NCBI GenBank assembly: GCA_964427425.1
Contig: CAYRUD010000014.1
Location: 248,001-312,000 of the forward strand
Source of the DNA: CAYRUD01 sp964427425
GTDB taxonomy: Bacteria > Chlamydiota > Chlamydiia > Chlamydiales > FEN-1388
Reading direction: 5' to 3'
Length of the DNA: 64,000 bases
A program made the translations under genes and the position numbers. Under the pieces are notes generated by a model, which had not been told where the DNA came from, did not search any database, and worked only from the letters and a program-made list of their open reading frames with translations. This document shows, piece by piece, positions 57,577 to 64,000 of this stretch (position 1 is the stretch's first letter; each line of letters begins with the position of its first letter).

Positions 57577-58959
57577 TCAACTTATATTCGTGGTTCTTGG
57601 AGTCTCAATGCCGCATGCTTTGAGGAGGCTTTTCGCTTTATGGAGTGTTTCTTGATACTCTTCTCGTGGAATTGAATCCCAAACAATGCCACTTCCAACT
57701 GATAAAGATATTCTATTTTTCTCTCTGTCGATAACAAGCGTTCGTATTGCGATGTTCCAGTCATAATGTGATGAGTCTATGCAGTAGCCAATAGATCCAG
57801 TGTAAATACCTCTATGGCGCTGTTCAATTTCATGGATACGAAGAAGGGCTCTGGATTTTGGACATCCTGTAATTGATCCGCCTGGAAAGACGGCCCTTAG
57901 CGCCTGAAGTGGTGTGATATCTTCTCGGGCTTCTGTCTCAATGATAGATGACTGTTGAAAAACCGACTCATAACGATCGATTCTAAAAGATTCTTGAATT
58001 CGCGTTGTAGCTGGTTTTGAGATAGGGAATAGATCATTTCGCACAAGATCCGTGATCATTGCCAATTCTGATCGCTCTTTTGTGGAATGGACTAGCTCAT
58101 TGAGGAGTTTTTCATCTTCATCTGGAGTCTTTCCTCTCGGCCGTGTCCCTTTTATAGGCTGGGAGGTAATCTTCATCCCATCCCTTTTAAGAAGCCTTTC
58201 AGGAGATGAGGAAACAAGAGTCTTTGAATTATCTATGACTAAAAATGCGCTTTGAGGAGATGGATTGTTCTCGATGAGATGCGTAAAAAGTGAAAATGGA
58301 CGCTTATAGCCATCAAGGATAATCTTATAGCTTATATTGAGTTGATACACGTCACCCTGATAGATCATTTTTTTGATCTGCTCAACTTTTCTACAGAAAT
58401 CAGCCTCTTCTTCCCACTCAATAGGAGTTATGCTTGTGGAGGTGTTTTTTTCTATTGGGAATTCTTTTGGAGGAGCCTTCCCTTGCAAGAAAAGATCGAG
58501 AAAATTCGTGCTTGAGTGAAAGAAATTGATAATAGACTCGTATTGTTCTTTATCATACGAGATCTCAAGTAGCTCTCCCGACGGGTCCCACTCTACCCAC
58601 ACAGTTGCCTGAAAGAGGCAATAAAGAGGGTCGAAGTCATTTTCACTCTTATTAACTCGATATGAAGATCCAAATTCATATGAGAAGCAGCCATATGTTG
58701 GCGTGCGTTGAGTAGAGACGTTTTGCTCAAGCTCATCCCAAGACTTGTTGGTATCGAGTGAATACTCAATTTGGCGTTTTGCTGGATTTAAGAAAAGGTA
58801 TGAGCAGGGTTTTTTTTCTGCTGGATGGTTGCATGAATGTAGAAGGCAAGTTCCTGGCCGAGAAGAAAAGTAATCAGCCCAAAGGAGTATGAAATTTGAG
58901 GAGGACTTTGATCTTATTTGTACTTTTTCAATCGTATTCAAAGATAAGTACTCCTCCAA
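57577..58959 (-). CDS. pabB: Aminodeoxychorismate synthase component I
   Basis: The 460-residue protein is a chorismate-binding enzyme of PabB/TrpE type. The C-terminal domain has SAFLVIDNSKTLVSSSPERLL, the PIKGTRPRG motif (catalytic Lys of PabB, in place of PIAGT of anthranilate synthase), the ERSELAMITDLVRNDLF metal region, FPGGSITGCPKSRAL and YTGSIGYC. PIKGT indicates PabB, not TrpE. It makes 4-amino-4-deoxychorismate from chorismate and ammonia; the glutaminase (PabA) is not fused and not in this window. Together with PabC it gives p-aminobenzoate for folate. Chlamydiaceae lack this pathway and use CADD, as I recall, so it marks an environmental chlamydia. Confidence 0.9.
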   Translation of the reverse strand: MEEYLSLNTIEKVQIRSKSSSNFILLWADYFSSRPGTCLLHSCNHPAEKKPCSYLFLNPAKRQIEYSLDTNKSWDELEQNVSTQRTPTYGCFSYEFGSSYRVNKSENDFDPLYCLFQATVWVEWDPSGELLEISYDKEQYESIINFFHSSTNFLDLFLQGKAPPKEFPIEKNTSTSITPIEWEEEADFCRKVEQIKKMIYQGDVYQLNISYKIILDGYKRPFSLFTHLIENNPSPQSAFLVIDNSKTLVSSSPERLLKRDGMKITSQPIKGTRPRGKTPDEDEKLLNELVHSTKERSELAMITDLVRNDLFPISKPATTRIQESFRIDRYESVFQQSSIIETEAREDITPLQALRAVFPGGSITGCPKSRALLRIHEIEQRHRGIYTGSIGYCIDSSHYDWNIAIRTLVIDREKNRISLSVGSGIVWDSIPREEYQETLHKAKSLLKACGIETPRTTNIS

Positions 58960-58988
58960 AAGGCGAGTTGCCTGAAAAGACTTTTCGT

Positions 58989-59711
58989 TTACGACGAAAT
59001 GTTCATGTTGTTGTAGACGGCATCAACATCGTCTATTCCTTCTAGCCATTCGATAAGAGCTATATTGGACTTCATGTTTTCTTCATCGACATCGATAAGC
59101 GTCTTTGGAATCATCTGAATTTCAGCCTCATCAACCTTGAATCCTAAAGCTTCCACTGCATCTTTGACAGTATATAGATTTGCAGGATCAGTTGTGATGA
59201 TATATAACTCATCTTCGCTTGAGAAATCTTCAGCTCCGGCGTCAGTTGCAGCTAAAAAGAGCTCGTCTTCACGTGCGTGTGTCTTAGAAATAGCGATGAC
59301 ACCTTTTCTGTCAAAATTGAAAGTAACAGCTCCAGGAACAGCTATTGTGCCGCCGCGCTTATTTGTCGCAATGCGAATATCAGATGCGATTCTATTTTTA
59401 TTGTCTGTCATAATTTCGACAACAATACCCACCCCGCCGTGACCATAGAGCTCATAATGCATCTCATGGTATGCTTCTTGTTCCGCGCTCGACGCTTTTT
59501 TGATCACTCTGTCTATATTGTCAGATGGGAAATTCGCGTCTTTGGCTTTTTGAATAGCAATCCTCAGCTTATTATTTGCCTTCGGATCAGGGCCACCATG
59601 TTTTACCGCATTGATAATCTCTTTGGATACTCTGGAGAATACCTTTCCCTTTTTTGCATCCGCTTTTTCTTTTCTATGCTTGATGTTAGCCCATTTACTA
59701 TGTCCTGCCAT
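58989..59711 (-). CDS. yebC: YebC/TACO1-family transcription or translation regulator
   Basis: The 240-residue protein starts MAGHSKWANIKHRKEKADAKKGKVFS, the family hallmark, and continues with NKLRIAIQKAKDANFPSDNIDRVIKKA and YELYGHGGVGIVVEIMTDNKNR, then GGTIAVPGAVTFNFDRKG. It has the three YebC domains and normal length. TACO1/YebC homologues are now linked to translation of difficult (proline-rich) peptides, older work to transcription. In C. trachomatis CT457 is this gene near CT458. It lies 22 bases downstream of the SprT-like gene, same strand, and 29 bases upstream of pabB. Confidence 0.97.
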   Translation of the reverse strand: MAGHSKWANIKHRKEKADAKKGKVFSRVSKEIINAVKHGGPDPKANNKLRIAIQKAKDANFPSDNIDRVIKKASSAEQEAYHEMHYELYGHGGVGIVVEIMTDNKNRIASDIRIATNKRGGTIAVPGAVTFNFDRKGVIAISKTHAREDELFLAATDAGAEDFSSEDELYIITTDPANLYTVKDAVEALGFKVDEAEIQMIPKTLIDVDEENMKSNIALIEWLEGIDDVDAVYNNMNISS

Positions 59712-59733
59712 AGAGCACTTTCCCTCTTGAATT

Positions 59734-60462
59734 CTAAACCTGTATTAAATTCCTAAAAAAACGAGATCGATTGTTATTGAGCCAGTTTTCGGCGTCAAGA
59801 AGTTTAGGATATTTTGTTTCAGCTTCTTTGAATTCAGGAGTGTGGATTATCCTTCTTCCTGATGGGTAGACTTTTGGTGGATATATCGCATGAAGCATCT
59901 CGTGATAGACTACTGATTCCACGACATAGTCTGGGACGATCTCGTCATCAAGAAGACTATTGATTTTAATAAGAAAGAGTTCGTCGATGTATATTCCTAA
60001 GAAACAACGTCGTTTTGCTCTTGCGCCTTTCCTTGATTTGAACCAGGTAATGGATGACGGATGTGATCCATTAAAGAATAGCTGATTGAGACGATCAAAG
60101 TAGAGCTGTAGATCGTGAGCTTTTCCTTTCATGACGCAATTTAACGGAATAGGATCTTGGTTTTGGTCGGACATATCTTGGATAAATTTTTTTAGCACAT
60201 CTGCGGATGATCGATCTCTTCCGCCTTCGCTGATAAAGTCAGCTAAGGCATTCATAACCGATTCAGGTGCTTTTAAGAAGAATTTATGGATAGATGCCGA
60301 TACAGGTTTTCTTGTCTCGCCAAATCGAACTGAGACAAAACTTGAGCTGTTGCTATTTAATCGTATAGCTATTGGGTGTTCTAAAAGTTTATTCAATTGA
60401 ACTTGAAGTTGAAATGTCTGCTCAATTGAAGAAGAATGGAGTGATTGGTCTGTCAGTGCCAT
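59734..60462 (-). CDS. SprT-like zinc metalloprotease domain protein
   Basis: The 242-residue protein holds a zinc-protease motif VVYHEMLHAIYP (H187-E188-x2-H191), followed by RRIIHTPEFKEAETKYP, giving a possible third histidine ligand. The setting (short strands LFLIKINSLL, then HExxH helix) resembles SprT/Spartan and WLM families. The N-terminal ~140 residues are helical and unfamiliar. SprT-like proteases remove DNA-protein crosslinks in eukaryotes; bacterial roles are little known. Probably one operon with yebC, pabB and pabC. No signal peptide, so it acts in the cytoplasm or after secretion. Confidence 0.75.
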   Translation of the reverse strand: MALTDQSLHSSSIEQTFQLQVQLNKLLEHPIAIRLNSNSSSFVSVRFGETRKPVSASIHKFFLKAPESVMNALADFISEGGRDRSSADVLKKFIQDMSDQNQDPIPLNCVMKGKAHDLQLYFDRLNQLFFNGSHPSSITWFKSRKGARAKRRCFLGIYIDELFLIKINSLLDDEIVPDYVVESVVYHEMLHAIYPPKVYPSGRRIIHTPEFKEAETKYPKLLDAENWLNNNRSRFFRNLIQV

Positions 60463-61195
60463 GGATGACTATTTCACAATCGTATTAGTAAGATTCTAGT
60501 TGGTATCTATGGAGGGCTCTAGTGTTATATCACGCAAGCTACTAACCTTTTACATTAAGTAACTTGAAGCAACGATCTTTGGCATTTGATTGCTACAATG
60601 TCCATCTAAGAGCCGTAGCTCTTGAAGGCGAAGTAAAAGATCGCAAGATTGAACGATATGCTACTTGAATTAAGATGATTTTAAAAGTGAATTCATTTTT
60701 TACTTTATACTTAAAATAAAAACTTAACGAATTGATTTAGAGTGAGCTATTAAGAGGCTGTTATTGAAGAATTAAAATAACTATTTGCCAATTTATCGAA
60801 CTTAACAGCTGTTTTTTAACAATGAAATTACATGAATGTTTTTAAACAATTAAATTTAATTATCGTGAAAATACCTCTCAGAATAATTTCTCAACGTGTT
60901 ATCCTGCCTACTCTTTTCTAAGTATTGTATTTTGTCTTCAACCCATTAACAACTTTTCATCATTATTTGTTGATCTAACGGGTACAAAACGAGTACATAT
61001 GCGATTGTGAAAAAAGAATAGCTCTGTATAAAAGTAGAAAAAAGTATATGTATTCGAGTATTGTCTCCCATACTTACTTTTCTCGATTCTTCATTTAAAG
61101 ATGAGAAACAAAAGAACTATATCCAGGGGAAGTGAGAAATATGGCATACTCATCTCCTACTCATTTTATTACACCTTGAAAAGGCCGATTGCGAA
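60463..61195. promoter_or_regulatory. 733-bp AT-rich divergent intergenic region
   Basis: No gene-length ORF. It is strongly AT-rich and holds promoters for the SprT-like operon (left) and the LOG-like gene (right). At 61141-61179 a 12-codon ORF (MAYSSPTHFITP) has a good ribosome binding site (AGGGGAAGTGAG) and ends 17 bases before the next ATG; it may be a leader peptide. No CRISPR, tRNA or riboswitch pattern was seen. Confidence 0.4.
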
Positions 61196-63340
61196 ATGAC
61201 TTTAAACATGAAACATAGAATTGAGGATCCATCACACGATCTTACTACACCTGATAGTGTGACTGTTGGTATTCGCCGTCTTTCCGATTCGTTACTCGAA
61301 GCTGAAGTTGAATTTACAGATATTAGTCCTTGGTTTGTCGGATTTGAAATCGATAAGGAATTGGTCTTCTTTAACGGAAAGAGTGTGTTGGCTCAAATCG
61401 GTGTTAACGTGAGGGGAATCGAGTATGAGCTTCAACCTGAAAAGCGCTCTGCTCGAGCAAAAGTCCATGTCGAAGCAATTGGTCCTATAGCTCGTGAGTT
61501 CATAACTCATATAACTCCTAAGACGAGTTTGGGTAAATTATTCGCTAAAGATGATAGAAGACGTGTGAGAAATCCGGATTATATTGCTCGCATGTTTGGC
61601 CGATCTGATCGATGGGGAAAGCCCCTTCTTTCGTTAGGCGGAATGCACGGGAGCGACTCTTTAATCCTTGATAAGGTAGATGGAAGAGCAGTTGCATATC
61701 TGTCACTTCTCAATGGGCGAGTAGGCTATGATCCGACTATCTTTGGGTTTTTACCTACTATTAATCGTTCACTTGAGAACAAGCAGAAGATTCGAGAACT
61801 CCTGAAGTTACATCAGACCTGGATTCCTGGAGCTTCAAGAAATGTGAATCAGGATGAGATTCTTCTTGTTAAGACAGCGCCTCTTCATATTAGAACTGTT
61901 TTTGCCCACGTTGTCAATGATCTGCTCTCTCCAGGGTATACTCATACGACCGCGTCGATATTACAGCCTGATACGGAAGCCTCGGGGGATATCTATGAGC
62001 TGATGGGAAATGTAAAGCGAGAAATCACGGATATTCCTGTCGAATTTTACACCTTAGAACCTTACAGAGAACACGTCTTCTTTACTGATAGAGACACGCT
62101 ACAAAAGTCACTTGAACAATATGATAGCCTTATAAAAGCATTCGAGACAGCGCCTCAACCATCTGATGCTCATGCGACGACCTTTATTGTAAAAGGTCAT
62201 CAGATGGATGAGCTCTCAGAGAAAGATTGGATTGTCCGTCAGCCTGGGGAGCAGGAGTTTCCAGGACTTGCTCATGGAGCAAGACAAGCTGCCCTCATAG
62301 AGCGGTTTATCGAGCAGCAGTCTTCGTATCCATTTTTAAAGGAGATTGAAGCAGGCACTATTACAAGCCAAGGGGTCTTGCTCACTCGCTTCTTGCCATC
62401 TCCGTCGATGAAGAGGATGCTTTTGAGTGATCAAGTTTCGAGATGTTTAAAAGGGATATACTTCCAGACGCCTTCTCGGACTCATGGAGACTTCTTCTCT
62501 ATTGAAGATAGAGGAATGTTAAACGATCTTCATAAATTTGGTATCCCTATTTACTGGGTCGACGCAAAAACGAAGAAGATCCTCCAATATTTACAGAAAG
62601 CTCATCGTGAAACTGGAATGTTTGTTCCTCCGGAGCATACTGAGACCTATTTAAAGTCGACTGTCTTCGGTGTCTATGGTTCTAACTTGATCGTCGGCCC
62701 ATTTGAGGAACATCTTCACGCTCTTTTAAATGGCGTGATGAAGATGAAAGATGAGATGAGTCACCCGCTTCTCAACAAAGAGACTCCGATAGCTTTAGTC
62801 ACAGGAGGTGGTCCTGGCGCTATGGAGCTTGCGAATAGAATTGCTCAAGAACTTGGCATTCTCTCCTGTGCGAACATCGCTGATTTTCGCCTGAAAGGCG
62901 GCGCGATGGTCAATGAGCAAATTCAGAATAGCTACATCGAAGCTAAGATGACGTATCGTTTAAAAGACTTAGTCGAGCGCCAGTCAGAATTTAATCTCGA
63001 CTTCCCAATCTTTGTCCAAGGAGGTATTGGAACAGATTTCGAATTCTGCTTGGAAGAGGTGCGTCGTAAAGTCGGTTGTGTCTTTCCAACGCCAGTTCTT
63101 TTGTTCGGAAGCGTTGAGTATTGGAAGGATAAAATCACATCGAGATATCAGTGTAACTTAGCAAATGGAACCATTAAAGGATCAGAGTGGCTTTCAGGCT
63201 GCTTCTTCTGCGTCCAGTCTGCTCAAGAAGGTCTTTTAGTCTATCGTAAGTTCTTCGATGGCTCGTTGAAAGTTGGAAAAGAGGCAAGACCACAAGAGAT
63301 GGGGTTTGTCTCCGATGTCATGAAAGAGTTAGGAAGATAA
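61196..63340 (+). CDS. Large LOG-fold (lysine-decarboxylase-like) protein, unknown function
   Basis: The 714-residue protein ends with a LOG/PpnN-type Rossmann fold (residues ~500-700): ALVTGGGPGAMELANRIA (GGGxGxM phosphate loop) and FPIFVQGGIGTDFEFCLEE (variant of PGGxGTxxE, with QGG for PGG), as in LOG cytokinin-activating and PpnN nucleosidase proteins. These enzymes cleave N-glycosidic bonds of nucleotides. The first ~490 residues contain no known domain to me; the start (MTLNMKHRIEDPSHD) looks soluble and VNVRGIEYELQPEKRS resembles a beta domain. Active use of QGG instead of PGG is uncertain. A 15-bp perfect terminator follows. Confidence 0.75.
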   Translation: MTLNMKHRIEDPSHDLTTPDSVTVGIRRLSDSLLEAEVEFTDISPWFVGFEIDKELVFFNGKSVLAQIGVNVRGIEYELQPEKRSARAKVHVEAIGPIAREFITHITPKTSLGKLFAKDDRRRVRNPDYIARMFGRSDRWGKPLLSLGGMHGSDSLILDKVDGRAVAYLSLLNGRVGYDPTIFGFLPTINRSLENKQKIRELLKLHQTWIPGASRNVNQDEILLVKTAPLHIRTVFAHVVNDLLSPGYTHTTASILQPDTEASGDIYELMGNVKREITDIPVEFYTLEPYREHVFFTDRDTLQKSLEQYDSLIKAFETAPQPSDAHATTFIVKGHQMDELSEKDWIVRQPGEQEFPGLAHGARQAALIERFIEQQSSYPFLKEIEAGTITSQGVLLTRFLPSPSMKRMLLSDQVSRCLKGIYFQTPSRTHGDFFSIEDRGMLNDLHKFGIPIYWVDAKTKKILQYLQKAHRETGMFVPPEHTETYLKSTVFGVYGSNLIVGPFEEHLHALLNGVMKMKDEMSHPLLNKETPIALVTGGGPGAMELANRIAQELGILSCANIADFRLKGGAMVNEQIQNSYIEAKMTYRLKDLVERQSEFNLDFPIFVQGGIGTDFEFCLEEVRRKVGCVFPTPVLLFGSVEYWKDKITSRYQCNLANGTIKGSEWLSGCFFCVQSAQEGLLVYRKFFDGSLKVGKEARPQEMGFVSDVMKELGR

Positions 63341-63361
63341 GTCTCCGCATTCGCTCTTAAT

Positions 63362-63418
63362 AAAAAGCCTCTTTCCCCATCATAGCTAATTCGAAGGGGA
63401 AAGAGGCTTTATTTTTTG
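63362..63418. terminator. Bidirectional terminator with perfect 15-bp stem
   Basis: AAAGCCTCTTTCCCC (63364-63378) pairs with GGGGAAAGAGGCTTT (63396-63410), followed by ATTTTTT on the plus strand and preceded by a short A-run. It serves the convergent LOG-like and outer-membrane-like genes. Confidence 0.93.
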
Positions 63419-63434
63419 TGCCCTTACAAAGCGC

Positions 63435-64000
63435 TTAGAAGCCGTATGAGAGTCTTAGGGCTATATACTTGGTTCTCCATCGTGAGAACTGACCATCTGG
63501 AGAAAAGCCCTTGTGATATTCTAAGAAGAGACGAACCTTTCGCCCAACTCCTTGAATTTTACCCAATTCATATCCGACGGCAAACGTGCTATCCAAGGCA
63601 AAATTTACATCCTGTACATTTTGGAAGTGCATAGCAAGGAATGGTTGTCCGAAGAGTTGGGTAAAGTCTGTCCTAGGGCCACGGACCTCTACACCATAAG
63701 CCAAGTACAGAGGCTTCATATGCATTTCTTTATCTGAGAAGATAACAGAACCGAGTGTTCCGTATACTCTGAGCTTAGGAGTAATGTTATATGACGCTGA
63801 GAAGTCAGCTGCCTCAAAGCTTTTGTTCTTTCTTTTCTTTCTGAGCTTTTTGTGCTCGATAAGCCATTCATCACCAATATGAGAGGAGACATGATAGCCT
63901 CTTAAGCGAAATGCCCATTTTCCTTTAGCGAACGTAATTGGTACGCCGACATAATAATCAGCATTGATAAGTGGATATGACTTTTTCTTATTCATGTTGA
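63435..64000 (-). CDS. Outer-membrane beta-barrel-like protein, C-terminal part (DUF1207-like), partial
   Basis: The reading frame stays open to the window edge (an AAC codon precedes the ATG at 63995), so the N-terminus lies outside. The visible ~188 residues form amphipathic strand-like segments with aromatic residues at ends (VGVPITFAKGKWAFRLRGYHVSS, LRVYGTLGSVIF, FLAMHFQNVQ, FLEYHKGF, YIALRLSYGF). The final LRLSYGF ends in Phe, the usual outer-membrane insertion signal. The pattern resembles DUF1207 barrels. A LOG-like gene is convergent. Function unknown. Confidence 0.65.
   Translation of the reverse strand, partial: NMNKKKSYPLINADYYVGVPITFAKGKWAFRLRGYHVSSHIGDEWLIEHKKLRKKRKNKSFEAADFSASYNITPKLRVYGTLGSVIFSDKEMHMKPLYLAYGVEVRGPRTDFTQLFGQPFLAMHFQNVQDVNFALDSTFAVGYELGKIQGVGRKVRLFLEYHKGFSPDGQFSRWRTKYIALRLSYGF

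Overview
The window looks like chromosome from a member of the Chlamydiota, probably an environmental (amoeba- or arthropod-associated) chlamydia rather than a Chlamydiaceae pathogen. Core gene order, compared from memory with Chlamydia trachomatis, supports this. One block runs nqrE, dnaA, a TPR protein, a CT273-like protein, rsmH, ftsL, pbp3, murE and amidase. A second carries gnd, plsC, cmk, cdsA, uppS and lepA. A third carries a HAD phosphatase, truA, lpxG, a stand-alone SWIB protein, prfB, a GNAT acetyltransferase and yebC. The extra cargo (collagen-like proteins, pabB-pabC, a LuxR-type regulator, a large effector-like block) suggests the larger genome of an environmental chlamydia. I cannot name a genus from sequence alone.

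Layout. 1-7.4 kb: the 3' end of nqrE, a CDF transporter, dnaA behind a ~670-bp gap with DnaA-box-like sites, a metallo-beta-lactamase-fold protein without metal ligands, an orphan PseC-like aminotransferase, and two small conserved chlamydial proteins. 7.6-20.5 kb: a dcw-type division and peptidoglycan cluster (rsmH, ftsL, pbp3, murE, amidase) invaded by three genes of one lineage-specific paralogous family. The largest is split by a reading-frame change lying exactly on an in-phase A_AAA_AAA heptamer. 20.5-28 kb: tRNA-Arg, gnd, and phospholipid, undecaprenyl-phosphate and translation genes. 28.4-47.2 kb: an accessory block roughly bounded by two tRNA-Leu genes. It holds several unrecognised large proteins, a SET-domain methyltransferase, an OTU-type cysteine protease with a membrane anchor, a PAP2-like pseudoenzyme, a secreted HAD phosphatase, a LuxR-type regulator, two exported collagen-like proteins, an AviRa-like methyltransferase and a CPA2 antiporter. 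47.3-64 kb: core genes again (truA, lpxG, SWIB, prfB, yebC) with lineage-specific additions (UGP3-like nucleotidyltransferase, Inc-like membrane protein, pabB-pabC, SprT-like metalloprotease, LOG-fold protein, truncated outer-membrane protein).

How the genes work together. The division cluster, uppS, cdsA, plsC and lpxG serve envelope building. pabB-pabC make p-aminobenzoate for folate. The accessory block looks like a set of host-interaction and surface proteins: eukaryote-type SET and OTU domains, membrane-anchored unknowns and collagen-like surface fibres. The most unusual observations are the paralogous family inside the dcw cluster with its candidate -1 frameshift site, the collagen-like gene pair, and the clustering of eukaryote-like domains between two tRNA-Leu genes. 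RF2 (prfB) shows the classical autoregulatory +1 frameshift site.
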